Source of the DNA: Acanthosepion lycidas
Taxonomy: Eukaryota; Mollusca; Cephalopoda; Sepiida; Sepiidae
Length of the DNA stretch: 64,000 bases
Reading direction: 5' to 3'
Assembly: GCA_963932145.1 (NCBI GenBank)
Contig: CAWVQA010000061.1
Location: forward strand, 22,501-86,500
In this document: in pieces, positions 13,786-25,783 of the stretch
Numbering within the stretch: the first letter of the stretch is position 1
Layout: each line of letters starts with the position of its first letter
Translations under genes and position numbers: made by a program
The notes under the pieces: generated by a model
Seen by the model: only the letters and a program-made list of their open reading frames with translations
Database searches by the model: none
Told to the model about the DNA's origin: nothing

Positions 13786-15371
13786 GTCTATCAGACTTTT
13801 ACCAGAGTTAACCTTTATAAAACACTATCATTTCTGTGAACATATATATTTTAACATTAATCTAACAATGTCTACCAATAAGTGATTGCTTTGGTGATCA
13901 CAAAATTAATTTCTAATGATTCTTTTTGTGTGATCAGGAACAATAAAATCAATTTGTACAGACTGTTGCAGAAATAAGAAAACAGTTTAAAAAATCAATT
14001 TGTTTATTAATTATTTTAATTCTTTTTCTAAATTAAATTTACAAAATTGTAATAAATTATAATTATTTTTGAAAATTCAAAAAGAAAATAGATTATGAAC
14101 AGAAAATCTTTAAAATCTTTCCTGACTTTTGGAACACTTTAACTGATATTTTTTTTTTAATTTTCATCTTTTATAAATCTTGCCATAACATATTTAATGT
14201 TCATAATTTGGAACAATAAACAATGTGATTGATCTTCTTTGCCGATGGCATTAAACTCTTGTAATGCAGAATATTTTCAATGTTTATTTCAATGTTTAGT
14301 CAATCTGGTTAATAGAAAATGTGATAAAACAAGTTGCCTTGTTGCTACAACTTCATTGACTGACAAAATATATATAATTATTCATTTAATTTATATCTTG
14401 TTATTTTCAATAAATTTTAGTGAATATGACAAAATGTCAGAAATTCAATCGTGGCAAATGTGCTTTGTATTATATTTTTTATTCATTTCATCCCAAGTAA
14501 GGTGATAATTCCACTAAGACACAGGAAGTTACTGGGAGTGTAAGAGAATGAGAAAACTTTAAAAGAGCAAACAGGGAATCTAATCCTAAACAGGAAACAA
14601 AGCAGAAATTTCTACTCTTGTTCAACAGATGGAGAAGGTGTCTGAACTGGGCAATAAGCAAACCTATGTTTCTTAGTATTAAGCAATTTTTCTTTTTAAT
14701 GAATTTAGGTATAAAATAACAAAAAATGTAAATAGTTGTATATTTAAAAGATTTTACTTTAATTTCTCAACCTAGAAAGAGGAAAGTCAAATGGAACCAG
14801 AATTTAAGGCAATACAGTCAAATATCCAACATTTTTGAAAAGGAACAAATAGACAACTATCTTCCAAATATTTAAAAACATGAAAACAAAATATAGTTAG
14901 ATATTAATTTCTAACATTATTGAACCTCAATGTCATTAATTTCAATGTTTACGAATACTTGAGTAGTATAGAATTAATAGTTAGTACAATGAAAATGATT
15001 GAGAAATATAGTTTGATGTCACTAATGTTGATTGAGACATTTATTATTTCAGGCAGATCAAGACACTATCATACATAATAGTCTCTGCAAAAACACACAA
15101 TAATACAAAATATTTGTTAATTTTACCTTTTGTAAAATAAATTTATGGCAATTTTTAAGAAATCATATGAAGTTTAACTTTTTCTTTAAATTAAATGAAA
15201 ACAATGTTATAATATTTATTATTTTGATAATTTCTTTTAATAAATTTTGTCTCTGGGTACACATTCTTGTCATAAGCATGTTCTCAAGTAAAAGTGTATC
15301 CATTAATATTTGTCTATTTTTTACTGATGTCCATAAAAAAAATACATAGATAAAAAATTAATTATACTGCC
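13786..15371. other. AT-rich non-coding DNA
   Basis: I see nothing supportable here. Open frames are short, low-complexity and without motifs. Confidence 0.6.
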
Positions 15372-17660
15372 ATTGATAGAGCACTAAATATAAAGAGCGG
15401 CAAACTCGACATACTGCAGGAGGAACTCAAGAACCACTTGAGGATAATGTATTCTGATGCCTGGAAAAATGTTCCAATCCTTCCTATGAATGGCTTTCCT
15501 AGGCCCCAAGATCCAGAGGTCATGTTTAATGATAGTGGACTAAAGCTGAGGGAAAATCGGGAATTTGTTCACAAATCTTGTGCCGGTAGTGCACCTGGAA
15601 TAAATGCAATATCCTACAAGTTATATAAGAATTGCCCAAACATCTTCAAGCAACTCACCATCCTCCTCCAGCAGGCATAGAAACAAGGTATTGTACCACA
15701 AGAATGGTGCCTGGTGGATGGCATTTGGATACTTAAGAAAAAGTATGCCAAAAGCATTGCAAATTTCTGCCTCATCTCTCTCTAGAATGTAAAAGGAAAA
15801 TATTTTGGGGGGTCCTTGCCCATCATATAATGGACTTCCTGCTAGGTAACCACAAACACAGCTGTCCAGAAGGCTAAGATACCTGGCTTCCCCAGTTGTC
15901 TGGAGCATTCACACATGATTTTGAACTTAATCCTATCAGTCAAACAAAATAAAACTGAGCTTCATGTAATTTGGCTTGATCTCACAGTTCCTTATGAGCT
16001 AATTCAAATGTGTCTTGAATTTTTCAATTTTCCAAGCAAGGTTGGGAAAATTATAATGAAATATTTCAGAGCAGTGTTTATGCAGTTCACCATTGATAAC
16101 TACATTACCAAGTAGCAAGCCCTCAAGGTCAGCATCATGATTGGGTGTGATTTCACCGATTCTTTTCATTATGTCCATAGGACTCATGTTACAGGGTACA
16201 CTGGACACAAATGGTTTTCCTCCTTCCAGAGTGTTCATGGATGACATCACCATTCTGGTCCTGTCTAAATTCAGTGCCGATGAACTGCTGCAGTGCTACC
16301 ATAAGCTCTTCATGTGGGTGAGAATGAAGGCTAAACCCAAGAAAAGCCAGTGAAGTGCCTCAGATGGCTTCATGAAATTCCACTGACAGATTGCCACCAA
16401 GGTAAAGAGGTGCAGAAAGTGGCACAAGATGAACTTGAATCCATTGACAGAACCCATCTCTCTGGCAAACTGAAGTGGTTTGCTTCCCCAGCTTCTGTGG
16501 CTGTTGTAAATGTATATTACTCTGTCTCACATTCAGCAGATGCAATAGTGTATTAACAAGTACCTGTGCAAATGACTTGGAGTTTCCCCCCCTGCTTCTT
16601 CTCAGTGGGACTTTATACCAATGCTGGAAACCTGCAACTACCCATCTTCTCATTACAGCTTCCCATCTTCTTATTGAAGGTACGGCTTCACATCATGATG
16701 AGAAGCAGAATCCAGCTTGTGAACCAAGGAGATTATGAGGGTGACCCAAACCAATTGAACTAGCCTGGGTATAACAAGCAACCAGTTTTTCTCCAAACAG
16801 AGTCTAAAGAGAAAGCAAGACATGATAATTGAAGAAATCAAGAATTTCAAGGAAGTGCAGTGAACAGTTATTGCAGTTTCTCAGTCCAAACAATGTGCTT
16901 GGATGACATGATCCAATGAAACTATCATGGAATACCCTGAATGCAATGGAGCCATTGGCAATATCATTCCTCCTGTGATCTACCTATGATCTCTTACCAA
17001 ATACAACTTGTGGGGGTACACTGACACCGATGTATGCATATTATGCCAAAGTGATTGAAGTACTTTACACCACATACTCTCTGCATGCCCACAATCATTG
17101 AAGATGTACACATGGTGTCATAACAAAGTGTTGGAAGTGGTCATGGACTTAGTCAGTACACAGTGTGAAGCAGCCAATAAACAGCCTGTAATGGCCAGAG
17201 AACCTAATATTTATTTTCACAAGGAAGGTGAACATGCTGTGTGGAAGACCCAAATAACTCCCAACATGACACTGAGTTGAGCTGATGATTGGAAGGTGTT
17301 AGTTGATGTCAGAGCACACATCATTCAGACAGATGTAGACCCTGACATTGTAGCATGGTTTCATTCAAAGAAGTGTATCCTCTGAGTAGAATTAATGGTT
17401 CCATGGCAGGAGAACAGGGAGGAGGCACATGAGCAAAAGAAAAATTGCTATGAATCACTGCATCCAACTGCATGGAAAAGGGATGGACATGTCATGTGCT
17501 ACTTATTGAGGTTGGGTGCTGTGGATTCCTTGGGACATCAATCATTTCCTTCCTTTTGAAGGTGGGCATTACTGGCTGTAGCCTGAAGCATGCTTCACAT
17601 CATCTCCAGACCACTGCTCAACAGGCATCGAGTTGGATCTGGTCAAGATCTAAAATAAAG
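15372..17660 (+). pseudogene. R2-superfamily LINE remnant (RT plus restriction-like endonuclease)
   Basis: A broken plus-strand reading of a non-LTR retrotransposon polyprotein. Around 15,590-15,640 is SAPGINAISYKLYKNCP, a typical N-terminal RT motif of this group. The palm motif A region (VIWLDL) is near 15,970. The catalytic YMDD-type motif appears as FMDDITIL near 16,235. The thumb (about 16,380-16,560) reads SIDRTHLSGKLKWF. A CxxC...HxxxxC knuckle lies at about 17,035-17,095, followed by MYTWCHNKVLE. The C-terminus (about 17,330-17,420) shows PDIVAWF and ELMVPW, matching the PD...E core of the restriction-like endonuclease carried by R2-type elements. Several frameshifts and stops and a large gap between thumb and knuckle make it non-functional. 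The superfamily is confident; the exact clade is not. Confidence 0.75.
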
Positions 17661-18596
17661 TTAATTAAAACCATGCTCACAACACAATGCTACTTCTGAT
17701 GTGAAGCACATCTGTTTACTTTCCATTCTATGTCACTGATAATGGTCACTATGAGTGCATTGCGTATTGGTTAATGATCAACTTTTTTAAAATCATGGCA
17801 ATTTTTTTAATATTCATACCCCCCCAAACTAATTTTATGAAAACTCGAAATTCATTACTGTACAATTTAGTAATTATATTAGTTAAAAGTACAAGGCTTT
17901 GAGGAAAGCAAATCATGTTTTTTTATAAAACCATGTTTTTTTGTGAATTGTAACAATAAAGCAAAGATATTTAATTTCAATGCTTTTAGTGTTTTTTATA
18001 CATATGGATAATATTATCTGAAAGCAAAAAAATGTTTCGATGAAAAATGAATTTCTAAAACAATTATTTGTTATTTCTTAAATTCTTTTATTATTTTTAC
18101 ATTAAAGTTGTTAAATATTCTAAAATTAGTGAAAATTATGTACAGTTTAGTCAATGGTATTATTAAGTAGATCTCTCTTTACAGATTATAAATTGTAAAG
18201 CTTATTACAATCAGCAGGACCATCAGTGTACAAAAACATCCAATTTTGCATGGCTTTTTTTGTGTCTATAAAATGGCTGTAAATCAAATGTACGGAAGAC
18301 CAGAAGCAGCATGAAAACAATAAAATGTCACATTATTTGAGTTACTATAAGCATTGTTCCCCTCTGTTACAGCCTTTACTTTTGCAAATTGTTCATGTGA
18401 AACACATGTGGAGAATTTGATTTTTCAATTTCAACTGTGAATGGTGCCTACAAGTATTAGATACCTGTGACAATCATCATCATCACACACATACATACAT
18501 ACCTATGCAAATTCAAATTATACAGCAATAAGCATTCATTGGATAGTAAATCAAGATTACTTTGTAATGTGACAATTTATAATCGCTATATTTTCA
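17661..18596. other. AT-rich non-coding DNA
   Basis: No gene or named element is recognised. Short A/T homopolymers and a TACA run near 18,490 are the only features. Confidence 0.55.
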
Positions 18597-19315
18597 TGTA
18601 GTCAATTTCATGCACTTTGGGAGAATCGGATCCCAAAAGCTTTTCATGAGTCTCCCCAAAGCTCGCTCACTGATTGGTCAATGCCAACCAATCAGATTGT
18701 CTGCATGTGAAGAGTGAGTCTTCTTTCAGAGCCAATGATCACCTATATAAGAAAAGAAAATTTTTAGTAAACCAGTGAGATCTCAGCTATCACAGAAATC
18801 CACAACAGTTGAAACCATGTGCCAATCTTCTCACTCACACCACCACTCACATGCTGAATATTCCCTATACCCACATGTTTTTTCTTACACAGCAAAACTG
18901 TTGAAAACATTTATTACCAGAAACTATTACAACCTTATTTCTTTCAGTGAACTTTGGAACATTTGAGAGTTAAAGAGAGACAACTCTTGTTTTACTCAAT
19001 GCATGCTTTTCTTTCACATCCTTGTTTGTACATCTTGTTAAATACAAATTTTATGTGTAAAGATGTCTTTGGCTTATCCTCTTTTTCTTCACGTCAGTTT
19101 GGTTTCCTATTCTAAGTTAAATAAATGTGGTGAAGTCCGCCACATACTTATGAAATTTTTATTCTTATTTTCATCAAGTTTAAGGCCGTCTTTTATCATG
19201 CTATGCTCTTTTTTAGCAAATTTAATGATGTAATGTAATGTTGTCTTTGACTTATCCACTTTTTTCTTCACGTCAGTTTGGTTTCCTAATCTAAGTTAAA
19301 TAAAAGTCCACCACA
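18597..19315 (+). mobile_element. 5' LTR of gypsy element 1
   Basis: The proposed LTR begins TGTAGTCAATTTC and ends ...CCACA just before a primer-binding-like ATTGGTAACC. It contains a CCAAT motif near 18,690 and a TATA box. A roughly 70-bp stretch occurs twice inside it (about 19,078-19,145 and 19,250-19,315), sharing TCTTCACGTCAGTTTGGTTTCC. The gag frame follows 280 bp downstream. No second LTR of this element is present, so the left boundary is inferred from the TG start and promoter layout. Confidence 0.6.
18744..18751 (+). promoter_or_regulatory. TATA box in the 5' LTR of gypsy element 1
   Basis: TATATAAG lies about 150 bp inside the LTR, with an inverted CCAAT motif about 50 bp upstream. 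This is the expected layout of an LTR core promoter. Confidence 0.5.
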
Positions 19316-19430
19316 TTTCATTGGTAACCTCGACGTGATCAGGAAGGTGGCCACATTTCATTGGTGACCGCCGACGTGATTAGGAAAGGCTGACGTAATC
19401 AGTGAGGGCCGCATTTCATTGGTATTTTAT
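19310..19430 (+). repeat. Repeated primer-binding-site region in the gypsy 1 leader
   Basis: The motif CATTTCATTGGT occurs three times (about 19,313, 19,352 and 19,409). The first two are followed by ACC plus CGACGTGAT and an AGGAA tract. A single tRNA primer site would be expected after an LTR, so the leader looks triplicated. Confidence 0.6.
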
Positions 19431-19590
19431 CAAATTCCACATAAAGACTAGTTGGCTTGTATTTGTCCTGCAAAAGAAGGCACCAAAACTTCACTGTTAC
19501 TTCATTCGCCAGTGAACCTATTAAAAGAATCGTAAGAAACATCTCGGAATCAGCATATTTACTTGGTGCGCAAAATCTTTTCGTCTCAAC

Positions 19591-20406
19591 ATGGCAGTCC
19601 CAGACAGTGACGGAGCTGCAGTCCTGGTCAACCTTCCCGTCTTCAATACGATGAATGTTCACGTTTGGTTTTCGCAACTGGACGCAATATTTCAGGCTAA
19701 GAGAATACAGTCACATAACGCTCGTTTCGCTTATGTAGTCGAGAAACTACCTCCCGACATCGCATCGGAAGTTTCTGACTTGTTAGATAACGTCCCATCA
19801 GAGAACCCATTTGACGTTCTGAAAGAAGCTATTCTATACAGCACCGGAAAGTCAGAGTAACGACGAATCAACGACCTGTTCAACACGCTTCAACTCGACC
19901 AGAACAAACTAACACAACTTCTTCGGAAGATGAAAAACCTTCTGGGTAACAACACCATGTCAGAGACCTTGCTACGGAAACTCTGGCTGGACAAGCTGCC
20001 GACCCACATCGCGCAGATTTTGGCAACACTTCCTGAGAACTTGGACCTACTACGAGTGGCTGCAATAGCCGATAGAATCGTGTAGACAAGGACTCTTAAC
20101 AGCACTCATATTTCCTCGGCGGACAGCACACCACGTGAGAAAATGCAGAAGGAGATCGACAAATTGTCCACGCAACTGGAGCGACTGAGTAGAGTGCGTT
20201 CACGTCTAGCATACAACGCATACAAGTCTCGACACCATAGCAGAACTAACTCGAACACTAGGAGTAAACCAAACACTGGAATTTGCTGGTACCACCAAAA
20301 GTTTGGACAAGCAGCGAGACATTGTGCAAAACCTTGCCATTTTAACGGTCAACCAACATCTACTACTAAAAAACAAGCGGGAAAAGGCGACCCCAATAGC
20401 GCATGA
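19591..20406 (+). pseudogene. gag: Gypsy 1 gag (broken)
   Basis: Capsid-type Gag of a Ty3/gypsy element. The first frame (19,591-19,860) shows the usual start (NVHVWFSQLDAIFQAKRI, FAYVVEKLPPDIASEV). After an in-frame stop the same frame continues (KLWLDKLPTHIAQILATLP), a capsid motif of this lineage. A second stop near 20,082 precedes the basic linker and a degenerate zinc knuckle (CWYHQKFGQAARHCAKPC) at about 20,284-20,340. At least two nonsense codons mean no intact Gag can be made. It lies between the leader and the split protease. Confidence 0.85.
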
Positions 20407-20439
20407 AGACAGCGTCTGCTTTTGGGGGAAATCGAGTTA

Positions 20440-23430
20440 AACGTCTTTTTTTTTTTGTTAAGGATACTAACTCAGGCGAGTTATATTTGGTGGACACTGG
20501 AGCCCAGGTCAGTGTAGAACTGTAGCGACTGCTATGCTTTTCCACGCCCAGAATTTATTCGTCTGTGATTAGCTATAAATCAATACTAATTCTTTGATAC
20601 AAAATCAGTAATTGGTCAAATTTTAACCAATCAAACATTTTAATACTAAATCAATTTTTCCCGCATTTTCGCTTGGAGCCTACTGGTACCTTTAAAAGAA
20701 GCAATTTTGCCACAAGCCGCCAGTAGAGTCCAGTTATTTCGCCTGTCCACACAAATCTACGACTTTACTCACAACATTTCAAACGCACACACAGACACAG
20801 ATTTTTGTAACATACATATCTCTCTCTGTGACTCAGTCAAGTTCATGAACCAGAACTCTATTAATTTCTCTAAACAACACATTTCTTAATTAACTGTATT
20901 CTATTCTAACATCAAACTCTATTCAACATAGAATCCTGAACATTCTTATTCAAGAGAAACTCTTTCGAACATTCAATCGTACATCAGAATACAGTTGAAG
21001 GGGAACAACTTTTTTCTCCTTAATCATTACACTTCATTGCATGATTGTTTTGTATGTTATATTTCAATATATATTTATTTGTTGATCCACAAGTGGAGTT
21101 TCGTTATTTTTTCTTGAATCGTTAAATGTGCAATAGATATATGCGCTAAGAACACGCATCATAGTACCACCCAGAATTAATACCACAACAGGCGAATCAG
21201 CATATACCCTGCGTGCAGCGAACTGTACCAAGATTGAGACATAAGGTCAAATCTCTCTCCCACTCAACATCGGTTTAAAACGATCATTTCCGTGGTTCTT
21301 CGCCGTCGCACAGGTGAAATTTCCTACCCTCGGAGCCTACTTCTTAACCACTACAAGCTCGCCGTGGACATGTCTAACCACACCCTAATCGACCAGATGA
21401 GGCAACTAACACTTACAGGCATGATTTCCACATATACATCCACTAAGATCTGTACCTTACTTCCTGAAAACAACTCGCTACAGCACGTCTTAGATAAATT
21501 CCCTGCTCTTACAACACCTTTCACTTATACGGAGTCCGTCAAACACAACACTGTACATACATAGGATTCAGACATCCGGACCTCCTGTTCTTTCATTCCC
21601 ACGCAGACTAAGTCCGGATAAGTACAAACTAGCGAAGGCTGAATTTCAACACATGTTAGACCTCGGCATCCAGCCCCTTCGCTTCCCCACTCCATAGGCA
21701 CAATCAGGAGCTTGGAGACCCTGTGGTGATTTTCGACGTCTTAATGCACAGACTGTGCCGGATAAATACCCTGTACCGAACCTAGCAGACTTTACAGTAA
21801 CGCTTTCAAGGTACTCAAATATTTACGAAGCTCGACTTACGGAAAGCATTTTACCAAGTTCCGGTAGCTCCTGAAGACATTCATAAAACTGCAATAACTA
21901 CACCTTTCGGTTTGTACGAGTTTTTGAGAATGCCCTTCGGACTACGGAACGCTGCACAATCTTTCCAGCGGCTAATAGATGAAGCCCTTCGCGGATTACC
22001 ACATTCGTTCGCCTACATCGACGTCCTGCTCATAGCTAGCAAAGACATGAACGAATACATAGATCACGTAACTCAAGTTTTCGAGCGACTCAACCACTTT
22101 GGTCTTAAAATTAACATTAATAAATGTGTATTCGCAGTAACCAGGCTAGTTTTTTTCGGACACGTGATAGACTGTACTGGCATTACACAAGTCGTCGATA
22201 AAGTAAAAGCAGTACAGGATTTTCCACTGCCGACAACACTTCGACAACTTCGCAGATTCTTAGTATTAATCAATTACTATCGTCAGTTTATCCCTAAATG
22301 TTCACACATACTGGCACCCCTGACAAATCAACTCCGTAACCAGGGGAAACGCAACGCCAAAATTACACTCAGCAGTGAAACTCTCACTGCATTCAATCAA
22401 GCTAAGGACACCCTAGCGAATTTCACCAAACTTACTTATCTTCAAGAAGACGATAAAACACACTTATCTCTTACGACCGACGGTTCTTCAGACGCAATTG
22501 GAGCTGTATTACATCAGCATACAGGCGAGGTAACTAAGCCACTTTCATTTTTCTCTGTGAAACTCCCCCCCCCAAAAAAAAATACAGCACTTTTTCGCGT
22601 GAGCTATTAGATATTTATACAGCCATCAAACACTTTCGTTATCTTTTGAAAGGACGCAATTTTACCGTTTTTACGGATCACAAACCTCTTATTTACGTTT
22701 TACATGCTAAGAGCGACAAATATAACTCTCGTGATTACCGACGGCTGGACTATATTTCTCAATTCACGACGGATATTTAATACATACAAGGGAATCATAA
22801 TACTGTTGCTGGTACGTTCTCGCGTGTTACTATCATCAATACATATACCAAACAACCATTGAATTTTGAAACACTGGTTAACGAACAACAAAGTGTTGAC
22901 ACTCTATCAGACCTAAAGGCAGATACATCATTACGGATTCAGCCACGTCCCGTGCCCTTCAGCAGTAGGCATTTATTATGTGACACCAGTACAGATCACC
23001 CCCAACCTTTGGTTCCTTCTTCCATGAGAAGACAGATATTTAACCACTTCCATTCACTATTGCATCCTGGACAGTGGATTACAACAAAGTTAATCGGTGA
23101 ACGTTTCGTATGGCCTAGAATTAAACGCTAGACTCAGACTTGTGTCAGATGCCGGCGAACTAAGATACATCGACATGTTAAATCACGCCTAGGACTCTTC
23201 GCAGTACCTGATGTCCTCTTTCATCATCTTCAGGCGGACTTGGTGGGTCCATTATCCTAAATTCAAGCCTATCAATACATCTTAAGGATAATTGACAGAT
23301 TCATCTGCTGGCCAGTAGCTATACCTCTTCAGTCCACCATGGGAGAATCTGTTGCTAAGGCAATATTGCGGAATAGATTTCCATTTTCAGCTGCCCTTCG
23401 GTCATAACGACAGACCGTGGTCCACAGCTC
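20440..23430 (+). pseudogene. pol: Gypsy 1 pol (protease, RT, RNase H, partial integrase), interrupted
   Basis: The protease starts at about 20,470 (LVDTGAQVS, 20,488-20,514) and is cut by a solo LTR, resuming at about 21,168. RT begins near 21,600 in shifting frames. The longest frame is 21,912-22,610, with [14 protein letters not shown] and the catalytic motif as YIDVLL, so the second aspartate of YxDD is lost. RNase H follows ([23 protein letters not shown] near 22,680) after a frameshift at about 22,575 in a C8A8-like run. The integrase has an H...H...C..C head (about 23,055-23,155), a first aspartate (ADLVGPL, about 23,235) and ends just after the second (TDRGP, about 23,412), where another element takes over. 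Confidence 0.85.
20521..21161 (+). mobile_element. Solo LTR inserted in the gypsy 1 protease
   Basis: A 641-bp insert begins TGTAGCGACTGC and ends ACACGCATCA. It is flanked by TAGAAC (20,515-20,520) and TAGTAC (21,162-21,167), a likely target duplication with one substitution. The protease frame on the left continues on the right once the insert is left out, which fixes its limits. It carries a TTTAAAAG promoter-like box near 20,691 and no coding region. It differs from the LTR at 18.6 kb. Orientation is assumed from the promoter-like box. Confidence 0.75.
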
Positions 23431-25626
23431 TAGATTTAGTTACTACTGGCGAGCAGGGACTTACCTTGGAGATGGCAGAAAAGCAATCTTGTTCATACCC
23501 ACAAACAAGTGTTGCAGAGGTTGCACTAAGAACTCACACTCTTACTAGTCCACCAGTTCAAACGACCCAAACAGGGAAAAAAGACAGTCCTCTACGAAAG
23601 ACTTACTTGTTTCAGCTCCCACCCACCCCGGCCAGTTCAAAACCTTCTCTCTCCGGGAGACACTGCTAGATGCTGAAGCCAGATAAAAATGTTATTTTTG
23701 TGGTTTCAAACTACACCCCCTGGTCATGTGACCCAGTTATGGAAACTAAATGCCATAAGTGTGAGAAGAAGGAACATTTCTCTAAGGTTTGTCGATCAAG
23801 TTTTTCTCACTTGGTTCGAATGCTCCTATTGCGACTAGTATCATATTAACTGCAAAACCTAAATGTCTTTCAAAAGCTATATTAACAGTAAAAATAAACG
23901 AGGTAGAAATGAATGCTCAGAGAGTTTTATTAGTGCTGATATTGCAAAAAGAAACAGATTTAAACCCGTACATTGTAATAGTCAGGTGCATATGGCGAAC
24001 GCTTCGCTAACCTGCGCTTCACAGGTTGGAGGATACACTTTGGCCGGCCTAGAGTTGAATCAAACTAACTACATTAACATCTAATTTTTCGTGATGCCAA
24101 ATCTGTGCTGCGATGTCATACTGCGCTACGATTTCTTCAAACAGCATTCTAGTATTAATCTCTCATCTTGGGGGTCCTAAACCAGCGTTGAAAATCTGTG
24201 GCTTGGATGCTATAAATGTACAATACCCCTCTCTTTTCGAAAACTTAACCAAAAACTGTAAACCAGTAGCCACCAAATCTTGAAAATATTCTTTTGAAGA
24301 CAAAATATTTATTCAAGCAGAAATAACAAGAATGTTAAGAGAAAGAATAATGGAAGAAAGCAGATCACCATGTAGGGCACAAGTATTAATAACGTCCTCT
24401 GATAATAATAAAAAAAAAGATGATCACAGACTACTCCCAAACTATAAATAGGTCCACCCTCCTCCGTATTGACGAGATGATAAATGAAATCGCCAAATAC
24501 AGCATGTTAGATCTAAGGAGTGCTTACCACCAAGTAGCTATAGACCCTAAAGATATGCCTTATATGGATTCCTTTGGGGCGACTAACAGGGGTTTCCAGT
24601 TTTCAGAGGGTCCTTGATAAAATAATCCTTGAAGAAAAACTACAAGGCACCTTTGCTTACATAGATAATGTGACAGTGTACGGCCATGACTGGACTGGCC
24701 ACAATTGCAACCTAAAATGTTTTTTGGCGACCTCAAAAATATAATTTTACACTCAACCATGACAAGAGTTCTTATGGGTCGACAACCATTAGACTACTTT
24801 TATGTCCGACCAATGAAGAAAATTTTTATTGATACAGGGAGTGACTGTAAGCTGTGCTACCCCATACAACCCTCAAGGGAATAGAGAGTGTGAGAGATAC
24901 AATGGCATAATATGGAAGACCCTACAGTTAGCACTTGAAAACTAAAACCTTCCAATTAGTCATTGGGAAGATGAAATAACCGAGGCTCTGTACGATATAA
25001 GAACACTATCGTGTACAAGAACTAATGCAACACGCCATGAAAGTTTTTTAAAATTTCCAAAGCGAAGTTCGGCCGGGATCTCACTGCCTTCTTGGCACAG
25101 CCAGGTACTGTTTTACTTAGAAACCATGTTCAACAAAGCAAGTATGATTTTCAAGTGAAACTGCTTGAGGCAAACTCACTCTATGCGCACATCTGGCACC
25201 CCAACGGGAGACAACTGAACGTTTCCCTCAGAGATTTGGCCCCTGTCAGTGAATTATCAAACCAGAGGGGGGAACAGCTCTCCTCTGAAGCAATATCTCC
25301 CCTTCTTGATAGTAACGACAACACAATGTCATTGGAATCTCCTGAGGAACAACAACCCAATAGTGACGATTCAAAGATCAACACCAGAATAGCTCCCTCA
25401 AAACGAAAGCATACTACCATAGACTCCGATAATCAGCTTTCAGAATCAGAGCGTCACACTCCAAGAAGGAGACAAAAACAATATGAAACGAAATACTTCT
25501 GGCCTACTGTTCCCATAACACCTGAAAGCCCAGATCAGCTGCCACTAAGACAAGCCCAGAGAATTTTCAAGAGACCCAGTCACCGGGATGATTTTGTAGA
25601 ACTAGGAGAAAACAAAGCCAGGGAGA
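23431..25626 (+). pseudogene. Gypsy element 2 gag-pol remnants
   Basis: A second gypsy element begins abruptly in the C-terminal half of gag. Two zinc knuckles lie at about 23,690-23,800 (CYFCGF..., then CHKCEKKEHFSKVC). Protease scraps are at 23,855-24,180, including a retropepsin-like end. RT pieces lie at 24,285-24,720, with AYIDNVTVYG at about 24,656 where YxDD is expected. RNase H is absent. The integrase end (about 24,850-25,090) reads TPYNPQGNRECERYNG, carrying the catalytic glutamate. The intact 187-codon frame 25,092-25,655 is the integrase C-terminal domain plus a hydrophilic tail (LEANSLYAHIWHPNGRQ, SLRDLAPV). The lineage is the same as gypsy element 5. Many frameshifts and deletions make it dead. 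Confidence 0.8.
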
Positions 25627-25783
25627 ATGTGGCTATTATCTTCCTTGTTTTATGATTTGTATAAATAAGTCATACTGTTTTAGCCAAAATGGCAAGACTC
25701 TTTAGTTACATTCAATAAAGGCACATTAAGCTGAACTAGACTCCAAGTTTTCATTGCACTCTGAGACCAAGAAATTTATTTTG
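25627..25783 (+). mobile_element. Likely short 3' LTR of gypsy element 2
   Basis: A purine tract (CAGGGAGAA) ends at 25,626 and TGTGGCTATTATC follows, a typical polypurine tract/LTR join. Inside are a TATA-like TATAAATAAG near 25,661 and a polyadenylation signal AATAAAGG near 25,715. The element's last frame runs 29 bp into it. A CA near 25,760 would end it; the right limit is uncertain. Confidence 0.5.
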
